Shown: positions 21,843-33,185 of the stretch, piece after piece
How the letters are laid out: every line of letters begins with the position of its first letter
How positions within the stretch are numbered: position 1 is the stretch's first letter
Source of the DNA: Bedellia somnulentella
Lineage: Eukaryota; Arthropoda; Insecta; Lepidoptera; Bedelliidae
Length of the DNA stretch: 64,000 nt
Direction of reading: 5' to 3'
Assembly (NCBI GenBank): GCA_963576735.1
Contig: OY755177.1
Coordinates: 11,284,001 to 11,348,000, forward strand
Notes under the pieces: generated by a model
The model's database searches: none
What the model saw: only the letters and a program-made list of their open reading frames with translations
Told to the model about the DNA's origin: nothing
Position numbers and translations under genes: made by a program

Positions 21843-21955
21843 AGGGTTTTGGTAGCGGTAGGGTAGGGGTGGGTTAGGGATTAGGATAGGGGTAGGGTAG
21901 GTTACACGACATTCATTGACTGGGGGTACGAAGTTCGCCGGGTCAGCTAGTTAAT
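21843..21955 (-). repeat. Helitron-like terminus in the intron, with a G-rich tract
   Basis: The minus strand starts ACTAGCTGACCCGGCGAACT, a common lepidopteran Helitron-like 5' end. The plus strand then holds GGTAGGGTAGGGGTGGG, TTAGGGATTAGGATAGGGG and similar G runs. It lies inside the transposase intron (21790-22032). Confidence 0.55.
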
Positions 21956-22032
21956 TAATATATAAAAGAGGTCTTGCAGATCCTTACTACAATAACATAC
22001 AATCCTTTATTGAAAATATTTTACATTTTCAG

Positions 22033-22645
22033 GTGTTTGCAACTTCAACTCTAGGCATGGATGTTTAAAATGTACGACTGTAGGAGAATACTCGCATCAG
22101 TATCATACTGTCGTTTTTCCAAACTCAAGATGTCCTAAAAGAACAAATGAAGAATTCAGAAATAAGAAATATAGAGATCATCTAAAATCTGATACACCCC
22201 TTTTAAAATTACCCATAGATATGATCGAAGATTTTCCTATTTCCGATTCATTACATCTGATTGACTTAGGAGTCATGAAACGATTACTCGTGGGATGGCG
22301 TGATGGAAATTTTAAGAATCTTACTACAAAATGGCGAGCTGACGATACGCTGAAAGTAACACAGTTTTTACTCACCTGTAAACTACCCTCCGAAATTCAT
22401 AGATCCATGCGAGGTCTAGATGAGCTTCATCATTGGAAAGCATCTGAATTCCGGTCATTTTTCTATTATTTGAGTATTGTTATTCTGCCTGACTTTATGT
22501 CGATAGGACCCTATGAACATTTTTTGACTCTTTTCTGTGGGGTAACAATTTGCTCTAGCCTACAGTACAGCTCAATATTGGACCTTTCTCATGAATTATT
22601 ATTATATTTTGTAGAAAACTTTAAAACATATTATGGTAACTACAT
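22033..22645 (+). CDS. Transposase-like gene of the 6.6-kb element, exon 2 (first part)
   Basis: Begins after TTTACATTTTCAG and keeps the frame of exon 1. RHGCLKCTTVGEY is a C-x2-C knuckle-like element. Then come PIDMIEDFPISDSLHLIDLG and VMKRLLVGWRDG, the D-x-x-H-x-x-x-L-G-V-M-x-x-L block conserved in this transposase group, and LDELHHWKASEFRSFFYYL. The coding sequence is broken at YGNYI by a LINE insertion and continues at 23447. Confidence 0.8.
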
Positions 22646-23446
22646 TAAAGAAAGAAAGAAAGAAAAAACATTTATTCGCTGCTACACACGTACAAAGGAA
22701 AACACAGCACAAAAATAAGTATATACAAACACACAGAATATCATACACACTAATTCTAAGATATAAAAGAAAAAAAAAACTATAGCCGTATAACCTGCGT
22801 AGTAGCAACGAATTTGGAAGCTGCCTCAGCATTATCGTTGTGAAGTAAATGAATACCTCACAACACTGATTTTCAGTCAGCCCCAAAATAAAAATATATA
22901 AAAGAAAAGACGTCACAATGTCATAATGAAAAAGAGAACTTATAACATACTCGTATAAATAAATAATAGCAGTAGAAAGTACCGCGTTACTAAATTATTA
23001 TATAAAAACTACACGTATAATTATATACTAAAAATATTCATACATAATACATAAATATAAATACATAAGAGACTCCACCTGCAGACAAGCTGTAAAAACA
23101 GTTATGTTAATAAAGATTAATAAATAAATAATAGTTATAGTAAACTTTAATTATCAATATGTTGTAGTACTTACTTAATAAAAGGAAAAAATAAATAAAC
23201 AAAGAAAATTTAATAAAATACGAGTACAGATTTGGTAATAAATAAATAATTGTTAACAAGGACGTGCTGGAATAAACGAAGGATTTTGCTTAACCAGCAA
23301 GTAATTTCTAAGCTTTCGCTTAAAAGTGTACTTACTGGGAGCATTTTGGATAGGAGGGGGAAGGTCATTCCAGCACTTAGACGCCGCAAACCTGAAACTG
23401 CCTCGAAACGCTGCCGTGCGGTGCATTGGTAAGATAGCTCTGCTAT
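22646..23446 (-). mobile_element. LINE 3' fragment inserted in the transposase gene
   Basis: Minus-strand C-terminus of a LINE ORF: RGSFRFAASKCWNDLPPPIQ then APSKYTFKRKLRNYLL, the F-x-x-A-x-x-x-W-N-x-L-P signature at the end of many LINE ORF2 proteins. An AT-rich 3' UTR and a short (CTTT)n tail follow, seen as AAAGAAAGAAAG at 22648 on the plus strand. The insertion separates YGNYI from TSNIHNL of the transposase. The target duplication is short or unclear. Confidence 0.8.
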
Positions 23447-24014
23447 TACTAGCAACATTCATAATCTGGTACATATTACTGATGAAGTTCGTAAATTCGG
23501 CCCACTTAACACCTTTAATTCTTACCCTTTTGAGAACAAACTGTACTGCATTAAAAAAATGCTTAGAGCTGGCAACAAGCCATTATCACAAATAGCTAAA
23601 AGGCTTACAGAGAGTGATTGGAATGTTCAATCTAAATTAAGTAAAGCGAAAAATGAAACTAACCAATATCCTGTCATAAAAACAAATAGTAAAAATAGAA
23701 AAATAATAGATTTTGGTAAGTTCGTAATTTCTAACAAAAGACAGGATAAGTATTTTATGACTACAGAAGAAGAAATTATAGAAGTGGCAGAAATAACCGA
23801 TGAACATATCAAAGGGTACAGAATTGAAAATGTATCTGACATCTTCGAATTACCTATTAAGTCTTCATATCTTAATATGTTTAAAACAGGTGTACAAAAT
23901 GGAAACCGTACAACAGAAATCATAAGTTTCAATAACATTAGCTATAAGTTTGTAGTAACTACAAACAAAAATGAGCTTTATTTCATTCCTCTATTACATA
24001 CATTAACAATTTAA
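23447..24014 (+). CDS. Transposase-like gene of the 6.6-kb element, exon 2 (last part)
   Basis: Resumes with NIHNLVHITDEVRKFGPLN, FNSYPFENKLYCIKKMLRAG and runs to a stop at 24014. H-N-L...D-V-R-x-F-G...S-x-F-P-F-E-N is the C-terminal block of the EnSpm/CACTA-like group. A possible polyadenylation signal (AATAAA) is at about 24199. Apart from the LINE insertion and the A10 frameshift the gene reads cleanly, so the element was probably active fairly recently. Confidence 0.78.
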
Positions 24015-24424
24015 ACTGTATAGAACGTATTCTAATTGCTATGTATTTACGAGGTACTTGGGCACGCTGCTGTTTAGTAACTAAGAACAGTAGGAAGGAA
24101 GGAAAGGAATGAAAACCAAGGAAGGAATACTTATCTTGATCTCATGCTATTTATAAAAAATATTTGACTAAATGTGTAATATTAATGTGAATTGTAATAA
24201 AACAATTATTTAAGTCAATCAGTCTTCCTTTTATTTTCACTACAAAAATCACTTGAAAATACTTAATTGTCCGATACATCACTACCTATTAAACGATTAC
24301 ACTTAACAAAGTACGAAAAAAAAGCAAGTTATAAATCTGATTATTGAGTAAACGCAAGTGTTTTACTCGGGATTCTGTTTGAAAGAACACTTAATAAAAT
24401 TCTAGTTATAAAAATCTAAATTGT

Positions 24425-24565
24425 TATAAAGAAATCAACAAAATAGAATTAAACGTATAGCGTTACATCGCCATAAAAAAAATCAACAAAATATAATTCA
24501 ACGTATAGCGTTACATCGTAATAAAGAAATTAAAAAAATAGAAGTAAACGTATAGCGTTACGCAT
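24425..24565 (+). repeat. Three tandem copies of a 47-bp repeat
   Basis: Each unit begins ATAAAGAAATCAACAAAATA and contains ACGTATAGCGTTAC. Units are about 24425-24471, 24472-24519 and 24520-24565, with few differences. It lies between the two genes of the 6.6-kb transposon. Confidence 0.85.
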
Positions 24566-25051
24566 TAGGAACGAAATACTTTCATATGGAAACATCTTCT
24601 TTCCTTATAAATACTAAAAAGTAATAAAAATAACAAGATCTCTATTCATTCTCTTCAATTATAGTTTCGTTTTCATTACTTAAACAAGCACCCTAGTGAG
24701 TCAGCAAGTATAGGTATGTATTTTCAAGAATTGCAGGAGCGGACATTCTGTAACTTCTTTATTTTGTGGTCGCGTGTCGCATCGATCGAGAAATAAAGAG
24801 AAAGTCACTGTGTGGGGAAATCGCTCTGTCGTCATCCATTTGGAAGGACATCAGAAGACTGATCAGTTAAAACTGCCCGTGTGTGGCGAGCATTAATTAT
24901 TTAAAAACAAATAATTCAGATAATTGCTTATAACCAGTTACAACCTCAATTTTCTTAGTTTGTCGTTCATATTTTTACTTGAACTACCAAAATGATGCAC
25001 AAAACGCAATGGATATGGACATAGAGATTTAATTAAATAGGTAGGTAGGTA

Positions 25052-25396
25052 TTAATTTACCACTATTCGTTGAGCTGCAGCATTCAAATTTAGAACTTTT
25101 TGAGGAGGAGTAGTACGTTTGTAGGATCGTTCACCGTCATCGGTATCGTCCGTGTCTGTTTTGTCTAACATTTTTGCTAATTCATCCTCTGCTTCTTCGT
25201 ATGTACTATAGTTTCTTCTTTTCACTACACAATTATAGGTCAACCAATCTGTCTGGGGCTGCAGGGTATCATTTTTTGCGAGTATATCACCGTACATCTT
25301 AGGCCAACGCAATATTCCTTTGACTTCCCATGTTTCGGGCACAGTACATAGTTCTACCTTGCCTTTTCGACGAGTCGACACAATTTTAAACGGCAT
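25052..25396 (-). CDS. Second ORF of the 6.6-kb element (114 codons shown; DUF4806-protein-like N-terminus)
   Basis: Convergent with the transposase gene. It starts MPFKIVSTRRKGKVELCTVP, then ILRWPKMYGDILAKND and SYTSYEEAE-like NYSTYEEAEDELAKML, then a basic and acidic linker. A V-x-V-V-P-x-x-W start, a W-P pair and a Y-x-x-A-x-x-x-x block are usual for proteins accompanying EnSpm/CACTA-like elements in insects (DUF4806 at their C-terminus). The C-terminal domain is not seen; the frame ends just past a GTAAAT that could be a splice donor (25057-25062 on the minus strand). Function unknown. Confidence 0.55.
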   Translation of the reverse strand: MPFKIVSTRRKGKVELCTVPETWEVKGILRWPKMYGDILAKNDTLQPQTDWLTYNCVVKRRNYSTYEEAEDELAKMLDKTDTDDTDDGERSYKRTTPPQKVLNLNAAAQRIVVN

Positions 25397-26880
25397 GTTC
25401 CCTGAAAAATATCAATAACTTAATTAGTACGTACTTACCTTAAGTAGGCACATCTGGCCACTTGAAATAACCTAAATGTTTTTTGCAAGGCACAACTTAC
25501 ATCTATCTACTACTACTCAAACTACATATCCTATGTCTGCCACTTATCAAATTTTTAACCCGATGTCTCTTCTTTCTGACTTATTAATGCGACAACTATC
25601 TGCTATACTCCACAAACAGCCGTACGCATGCACTCTGACTGATGGCAGACTGACTGACTATACTATGTTTTACGGCGGAGCGAGTGGGGAGGCGGGGGGG
25701 TTAATACAGATGCCGCGCGCCCGCCGACCGAACCGAGGAGAGTACCTAACTAAACACTACAGAGGTGTAGTAAGTAGTTAAACCTACTATACTTACTTAT
25801 TTATTCTGTACTACATTAATTATTACGTTAGTTGTAATTTTTAGTGTCGTAACACTTTTTTATATTGAATAAGTATTAACTAATAATAATCATATGATTA
25901 GAGCTAAAAAAAACAAATAACAATAGGTCTATACTGTGGGTTTTCATTTATTTTATGACTGAATCCTAATTGTTTGATTTATATTACGAGTGTGCATGAT
26001 TATAGAACAGTTATCGAAAATATGTTGTGGGCAGACCAGTTTTAACCAGAGAACATCTGAATAAGTGGACACTTAAGGTCTGTTATGCAGACATTAGACA
26101 AGGAGCCGCTGTGCAAGCAGACTTTATTCAGAATGAGCGTCGCCATAATGAATAACATAACCTATTAAATGATGAGAAATTATATACCCGAAAACTCAAT
26201 TATGATAACGAAATCGGTATAATATTCTTGTAAAAAGTATTACAAGGTTACTTTTGAACCCTCAAATGGTATAAGAACATAAAAAATATTTCACTCGTAA
26301 AAACAAACCAACGACGAAATGTTGTTTATTTCTCAAAAACCTGGCTTATCAGGTAGCGCGTAAAAATTTTGCACGAAATGCAAAGTTGCATGCGCACCTA
26401 CAATTTATTATTTCAAGCACAAATAAGCGTATAAAATTATTTACTTACCGCTAGGACATACAATATGGCCATTTTTTTTCTGCTCACCAAACAACGCGTG
26501 CACTTTTAATTTATTTTTGTGTTCGATTATGTCAACTTCAAATTTAATTTGAATAAATTCTTGATAAATGTTCTGAAATAAGCTTAAAGCTGTGTATCAT
26601 CTGCATCTGCTTTGAAGGACTAAGCATATAGTTCATTCATCATTCATTCATCTTCTGGATAACAGAGCTGTAATACTTGCATAAAAGAACAAAATGCTTT
26701 TATGCAGAAGATACTCACCTTATTCATGTGTTATATTGCTGTTACTCAGCTATTAGCGGTATAATTTTGTGCCCAAATTGCTTGAGTAACGTCTGAGTAA
26801 GCGCCAAATCAGCTAATTACGGTAGTCTTATTCAGCAATTCGTTTCTGTGACTGCTATTATAAAAAACTTACTCAGAAGG
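25397..26880. other. Non-coding right part of the 6.6-kb element
   Basis: Includes a GC-rich patch at 25655-25745 (GGGAGGCGGGGGGG, GCCGCGCGCCCGCC), possibly a promoter for the minus-strand ORF, and the right subterminal AGCTG-type repeats from about 26590. No other coding frame recognised. Confidence 0.5.
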
Positions 26881-26895
26881 TTTGTGCTGGCTGGG
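26881..26895 (-). repeat. Right terminal inverted repeat of the 6.6-kb transposon
   Basis: TTTGTGCTGGCTGGG, the inverse of the left end with two mismatches, followed by CT. Confidence 0.75.
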
Positions 26896-27358
26896 CTGAC
26901 TTAGCGCTTCACTTCGGTGTTGGTCTGGATGCTGACTTGACAGAGCAGCAGCTGTCGAAGCTCATGCAATCAAAATTCAACGAAAACCCACTCATTGCTG
27001 ATGTGCAATACTTTTCGAAAAGAGTTGACATCTTCATGGCTATTGTCAGAAAAAAGTTTAAAGTTCAGGACTGTTGGTGGCGCTACGAATATCAGCATCA
27101 CGGTAGTCCACACATCCACGCTATTCTCTGGTTGGAAAACGTATACGTTTCTACTTTCAACGTATGTCGTGGTTGACTGGTTGGATCTCGAAAACAACGA
27201 GTACTTCAGATCATTTCAAAGGTATCAAAAGATGTTTCCAAGATGAAATCTACTACAAAGAAAAGCTTCTTCTCAATGTGACGTGGAGAGACTCAAACAC
27301 AGTCAAAATACACTCAACTTGGAAATACTCGTATTTAGATACTAACCTAAACGTCTAG
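26896..27358 (+). pseudogene. Helitron Rep, HUH nuclease part
   Basis: Continues the Rep frame with DLALHFGVGLDADLTEQQLS, then WWRYEYQHHGSPHIHAILWL. H-I-H in GSPHIHA is the HUH metal-binding motif of rolling-circle nucleases. The downstream Tyr region is disrupted: the frame shifts near 27150, and only scattered pieces follow (SWLTGWISKT, KCRFQDEIY-type blocks). Confidence 0.82.
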
Positions 27359-27499
27359 GAAATAGGCGAGAATGCCGAGGAAACCGACAATGGCATCGAC
27401 GACCACGCAGATGAACCGTTTGAATGGATGCAGATAGCAGCAGCTATGCCTAATCAACCTATTATCGACACCGAAATTGGATACCGTAATATCGATCGC

Positions 27500-28677
27500 C
27501 ACTACGATTGGTATTCAAAATAACACAAGTATCCAGACATCCTGAATAATTTAGACTTCTTAAAACGATCTAAGGAAGAACATGTCGAGGTGAGGGAATT
27601 CACCGTGAACCATCTCGTTCTTACCACCCATCAGCAAAAAGTACTTGATCATCTTGCCGATCAACTCAATCGACGCGTATCATCCAAGCTTACAATTGTT
27701 CAAGGTACAACTGGAACGGGTAAATCGTGTGTCATTAACAATATGGTAACCTACATTCGCGCAATGCACGGAGAAAATAGTGTTCTACTTATTGCTCCTA
27801 CTGGAGTGGCTGCGAACAATATAAACGGCCAAACTATACATTCTGCGTTGCAATTAACACTATCCCGTGATGCCGAAATTCGTCCGTTAACTGGTGAGAA
27901 CGTGCGCAAGTTCCAAGAAAAGTTCTCTTCTCTCCGCGTTGTTATTTGTGGCGAAATGTCAATGGTTGGTCTTCGCCTGCTGTCATCAATTGATAAACGT
28001 CTCCGCAAAGCAATTCCCGACAACCAAGATATAGAGTTTGGAGGGATAATCTCTATCTGTTCGGTGATTTCAATCAATTAACTCCTGTTGGCGACACGTC
28101 ACTGGTCGGCCGTGTTTAAAAAAACAGCATGCCATCATAACGTGGAAATCTACTGTTTGAAAAATTCGACAAAGTTTTTACATTGACACAAGTTATGCGG
28201 CAAACTGGTTCAGATCAAGTAATGTTCAAGGAAACTCTCCTCAACTTGGCTTCCGGTAATATAACGCAGGCGGACTATGCTTTCTTAGCTTCACGATTCA
28301 AGATAAACGTCGAGAACGTTTCGGACTTCGAGAGTTGTTTACGAATTATGGCTAAAAAAGACGACATCTCAGTGTACAACAATGATAAACTGCGATCATT
28401 AAACACACCAGTTGCAGTCATCAAAGCGAAGAACAATAACGCTACTGCAAGTTTAGCATCTGCCGATGAAGCTCAAGGCTTGCAACCAATCCTCCATCTT
28501 AGTGCCAACTGTCGGGTAATGTTCAATCAAAATCTTTGGACTAGTCAAGGACGAATATTTCATCGTTTTAATCCTATCCTGAGGTTCTCGAATGGGGACC
28601 TGAAAATGACGCGAAACGGTTCCAGAAAAGGATGGTACGGCAGAATTTGCTTCGCGCTCGACTTGGCGGGGGCACGG
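27500..28677 (+). pseudogene. Helitron PIF1-like helicase part
   Basis: The SF1B helicase of RepHel. Walker A is GTTGTGKSCVINN (about 27708). Further on are LLIAPTGVAANNI, TIHSALQL and VVICGEMSMVGLRLLSSIDK, where the Walker B Asp of D-E-M-S-M has become Gly. FGDFNQLTPVGDT-type sequence is out of frame near 28070, and TLTQVMRQTGSDQ with later helicase blocks follows to about 28540. At least two frame breaks (28078, 28120) and the lost Asp show it is inactive. Confidence 0.85.
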
Positions 28678-28680
28678 TAG

Positions 28681-29463
28681 TATATATAGTTAAATAATTC
28701 TTAGGCACTAAAAAACAATACAGCTCAAGAAGATTTCACTTTTTAGATTTATTTTTGTAACCTCTGAATGAGCTCCCATTTCAGCATTCTGTCACGGGGA
28801 TTATACGACTAATTAATATTGCCGGGTTGCCGGCAGAATAAGAAATTAGGTGGGCTACGGTTCGAGTTACGTGAGACGAGCCTAATTTGTATTTTAACCC
28901 GAATAGCTTCACCCTTTTTTTCAAAACCCTGATGCATGTTTTTTTTATATATAGTACATACATTATTGAGTTTCATTCGAATCGATGTCGAGATTAGAAA
29001 CAGTTTTGAAACTATGAACACTCAATATAGTGTGTTTTGCCTTTCCCATCCCGTCCAATCACAATACTGAAAAGTAAGCGATATGTATTGGTTGAATCTG
29101 AAATGCCACCCAAGGCTATTAGGATACTATGTATAGAAATATTCCTGTTAATATGATTTTAAGGACCCAACATACAATTACAATATTTTCTAATACATAA
29201 TGTAAATAACTGAAGCCTATTTTCATTATCCAACCTATTTGATACCTTCCTGCTTTTTTGAACTTAAGCCCTTTGGATAAAATTTTAGATAAGGTATTAG
29301 TTACTCGGAAAAAACGTATATTTTCGATATTTGATCTACACCTACAAAATATCGTATTGTACATAAGATTAAATAGCATAGTTTGCTGGCTCTGGGGCAT
29401 CATGTCAAGAAGTATTTTATTTCATAAATCACAGCGTGAGTAACGTTGTAATAAATACATTCC
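28681..29463. other. No gene recognised
   Basis: AT-rich region between the Helitron and the odorant receptor array. The first sequence shared with the second receptor unit begins at about 29464. Confidence 0.5.
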
Positions 29464-29644
29464 CGTCACAAACATCGAAATGTTTACATGTCAGCTTTAC
29501 GTACGCAATCACAGGTGAATCCTGGAAACCGACTTTAATGCTTGTCAAAACACACCTTAACAGCACTTTCAATTCGCAGAAGAAAATGGTAGTTGGACAT
29601 TTCCTAGCTATGATATCCTTTGAAATAACTCAGTTACCTTTACG
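29464..29644 (+). promoter_or_regulatory. Upstream region of OR-A1, duplicated before OR-A2
   Basis: Aligns with 42407-42587 over its whole length with small indels: GTCACAAACATCGAAATGTT, CAGCTTTACGTACG and GCAGAAGAAAATGG are shared. The duplication therefore copied the 5' flank, likely including promoter elements. No TATA box was assigned. Confidence 0.5.
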
Positions 29645-30386
29645 ACGGAGGAACAGAAACTCGACTTCGATAAACTCTATAAATATATAGTGCTAGGTCT
29701 CAACAAAAATAATTGTCATCCGTCATTACCCACTGATAAGCGATGGTTATTTAGTTTTATAACTAGTTTACTTTGTCTTTACTATTGTGTGGCTATTTTG
29801 TTATATACTGTCCAGATTGAGATTGATAATAACAATATAAAGAAAACTGTAAAAGCTATATTCATGACCTTATTTGTAAGCTTAATACTGATAAAATATA
29901 CAATTGTAACATTTTATCGTAATGAAGTTTTAGAAATTATCACAACTGTGAAAGAGGATTATCAAAGATTTACTCAACTTCCGGAACACGAAATAATCAT
30001 CGTAGTCGAATATATTCACAAAAGTGTTTTTGTTTGCCGCCTTTGGCTGCTCCTTAGTATCACGACAGCGTCTTTATTTCCTATCAAAGCGGTAGCATTA
30101 ATGTCTTATTATTGTTATATTGGGGAGTTCCAATTGGTAATTCAATTCAATTCAATTCAATTCAAATAATTTATTTCAGATAATAATAATCCATATTACA
30201 TAATAGAAGAATTTAAGTATTAATGTCAAATATAAGATTAATATAATAATAATAATAAAACAATACATGATTACAAATAATAAATAACAAAAAATAATAA
30301 TAAATTAAATCAATTAAACAAAACTTCTAAAACATTAATTAAATTACAATTATAAAATAAAAACATGCACGATTAAAATTTAATAT

Positions 30387-33185
30387 TCAGATGTAGGAGG
30401 AACCACTAGCATGCAGTCGCATCCACCTCACAAACATCAGCGAATCCCACCGCTCAGCCAATACGCTCAGGATACCATTCGACCCGCCACGCATTCGCCG
30501 CATCAATGAAGCGCATCTTTTCCTCATGATTGCATGGAAATCATCAACATGAGCCTGTGCAAAAATTGCTGAAGCGCTGCAAAAACGTGGCATCCCCAAC
30601 AATATCCTGAATCCATTGTTATACTGAATGTTCAGATCCTTGTATGCCCGATTTGTAAAGCTGGCCCATAGGCTGCACGTGTAAAAGGTCTGGCAGTATG
30701 CCTTAAATAATGTTAATTTCACTTGTCTAGTACAACGCGCAAACCTGCGCGCCAGCATATTACAACGGACGGACAAGGACCTACGCTCCCTCTCAATGTC
30801 AACATTATCACACAAGTCATCGGTAACCCAGTGACCCAGATACTTAAATGAACTAACCTGGTTCAGCGGCACCCCGGAAAGAGTTACTTGTGGTACATTT
30901 GAGTAACTTTTGTTACCTGATTTAAAAATCATAAACTCACTCTTTTTCGCGTTGTATCTGAGCCCGTGAGCCACCGCGTATGATTGACAAATGTTTATGA
31001 GTCTTCGAAGCGCCCCAATCGATGGACTCAGCAGCACCATATCGTCCGCGTAGCTAATATTGTTAATGCTTACCCCGTCTATTGAACAACCGACACCGGT
31101 GCTACTGAGCTCACCGATGAGTCGATTCATATACAAGTTGAAGAGACGAGGCGAGCTCAACCCCCCCTGTCTCACCCCGCAGTCCAACCCATACATATCT
31201 GAGTGTGCACCTGCCCAGCGCACCCTGTTCCGTTGGTTTCCATACCAAAACCTAAACAATTTGATAACTGCCTGTGGTACCTCCGTTTCACTTTCTAACT
31301 TCTGCCAAAGCTTGTTGTAACATACTAAGTCAAAGGCTTTAGACAAATCGAGATAACAGGCATAGATCGGTGTACCTCGACTGGTATAGTACTGTACAGT
31401 CTGCTTTAGGCAGAGGATAGCAGACTCAGTAGACAGTCCTGGTCTAAAACCAAACTGAGCGTCATGAATATCGATATACTTTTCCAACCGCTTATCAAGC
31501 AAACTGTCCAGCACTTTCGCTATAACAGTAGCAAGCGATATCGGCCTGTAGTTCGACAACCCTGATGCGTCTCCCGCTTTATCCTTAACGATAGGCACCA
31601 CAACAGTATACATAAGTCTCTCAGGCAAGTGCCCATGACTAATGCAAAGGTTAAAGAACATCGAGAGTACTCGAGGCAGGTGCACTCCCGCGTACTTCAG
31701 GTGCTCGATACTAAGGTCATCATGGCCAGGCGATTTGCCTCTCACCATCTTTCTAACTATACCCGCTACCTCTTAGGCAGTAAACCTAATGTTGATTGTG
31801 GTTGCTTGGCTTCCAGTATCAGGCACCTGAGACTCGGGTCCGAGCGGCGATTCAACCTTGAAATGTCGCTGAAATGCACAGGCTATGCCGTGCGGATTAT
31901 TTTCACCCCCTACACAGACTGGGCTCGACCTTGGAATAAGTTTCTTAGTATTTTTCCAAAAACGATTAAAATCCTTATTTGCATGAAGTTCCGCTAATAT
32001 ATTCATTTTTATCTGTGATGAATTCTTTTGGCAGTAAGCTAATTTGGATTTAAACATCTTTCTAGATTCAACCATTTGCGTATATATATTCCCAGATTTA
32101 GGTTTACCCGCCAACACCCACATTTGGAAACAAAGTCGAGCCCCCCTGTGAGCGTCACTAACATGTCGGTTCCATCCAGTCACATACTTTCGGTTACTAC
32201 TTTTATGTATACAATAACTGGCTTTCGCAGCCTCCGTCAAAATATTAATTATCATGTCATACATTTTGTCAATTATTAATTTATGTTCGTCATTATTACA
32301 CATGTTGTCAGCACAGTATCGGAATTCTATTGGAAAGTCAATTAATTTCAATTCAGAATTACAGATACATGAATATTTTTCTATTTGAGCCGAGTTTCTT
32401 TCACCCCATTTAACGCTATTAAAAACAGAATTATTTTTTGTAACCGATTGTAGGTTAATAGGAAGAACAAAATTAAAATTACAAGTAATCATTAATGGAT
32501 AGTGGTCTGACCAATACGTATCGTAGAGTACCGATGCACTCAAAACAGCTGATCGAGCGGCACTCGTCACTACGCAGTGATCCAGCCAACTATGGCTACC
32601 ACTCGCCGCACACACAAACGTATAAGTATCCATAGGTAAAAGTTCCATGTCTACGCATGACCATGATTGTTCCGCACAATAAGCTAATAGTTCTAAGGAA
32701 AAGAGCTTACCCGGATGCGCTTTAAAGTCACCAAGAATAACCACGGAGTCCACGTTATTTGCTTCAATAATGGCATTGATTTCACTCAAGCAATCCGTAA
32801 ACTCACACAGATTTCCATTCACATTAACTGGCATATGTACGTTAATCACTAATAACGACCGATCGGCGCTCACTATCCTAATCGCGGCTATACGAACACT
32901 GCTGCACGGAACCACGGATACATTCGGAAACACTGCAGTTCTCCAGAGTATCGCCAATCCCCCAAACGGTCTACCGCGGAGTACACCCGCAGAAGTATCT
33001 ACCGACGATTTCCCGGTGAATGTAAAAGCGTCATCGATTTGACCCAACAGCGGAATGTCGTGATCCAGGAGCCACGTTTCCTGTAAGGCCACAATATTCG
33101 CTTGCTTGCACAGTTTTCTTATACATTCAGTCGACCTCGTTACATTTTTACAGTTAAATGATACCAACTTAGTTGTCACGTCCAT
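30387..33185 (-). pseudogene. LINE ORF2, endonuclease plus reverse transcriptase, one in-frame stop
   Basis: The start is chosen at 33185 (MDVTTKLVSFNCKN), overlapping ORF1 by 17 bp. The APE-type endonuclease follows: FNCKN, VALQETWLLDHD (catalytic Glu), INVHMPVNVNG, VILGDFKAHPG (usually G-D-F-N-A-H; Lys here is a deviation), SHSWLDH and WSDHYPL. The RT has RGKSPGHDDLSIEHLK, YACYLDLSKAFDLV, DCGVRQGGLSSPRLFNLYMN and NISYADDMVLLSP with intact YADD. A TAA at 31773-31775 lies between the domains in an otherwise single frame of about 930 codons. Only that stop and the endonuclease Lys look damaging. Same family as 1-515. Confidence 0.92.

Larger units (their letters stand above)
20278..26895. mobile_element. 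6.6-kb DNA transposon (EnSpm/CACTA-like proteins, CCCAG ends) inside the Helitron
   Basis: The ends are inverted repeats: CCCAGGCAGCACACA at the left and, reverse-complemented, CCCAGCCAGCACAAA at the right. The dinucleotide CT precedes the left end and follows the right end. Reading across without the insert gives TGG TGG CCT GAC TTA (W-W-P-D-L), the conserved Helitron Rep sequence, so the boundaries are well supported. Both subterminal regions carry repeated AGCTG/CAGCT motifs (for example near 20350, 20420, 20450, 20575, 20610, 20670 and 26590, 26670, 26750, 26810), as often seen where a transposase binds. It encodes a spliced plus-strand transposase-like gene and a minus-strand second ORF. 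The CCCAG terminus and 2-bp duplication are unusual for EnSpm/CACTA, so the superfamily name is provisional. Confidence 0.82.

Noticed and set aside
21843..21905. Interstitial telomere (TTAGG)n
   Set aside because: Only one or two TTAGG units occur among irregular GGGTA/GGGGT runs; there is no regular array.
24425..24565. Possible CRISPR array (regularly repeated units)
   Set aside because: Only three directly adjoining units without spacers, in a eukaryotic transposon. It is an ordinary tandem repeat.
25476..25781. 101-codon plus-strand ORF over the GC-rich patch
   Set aside because: Composition changes sharply along it, it has no motif, and it lies upstream of the minus-strand ORF where a promoter is more likely.
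31060..33042. Plus-strand ORFs of 67-122 codons within the LINE in OR-A1
   Set aside because: Opposite-strand shadows of the endonuclease/RT ORF; no motifs of their own.
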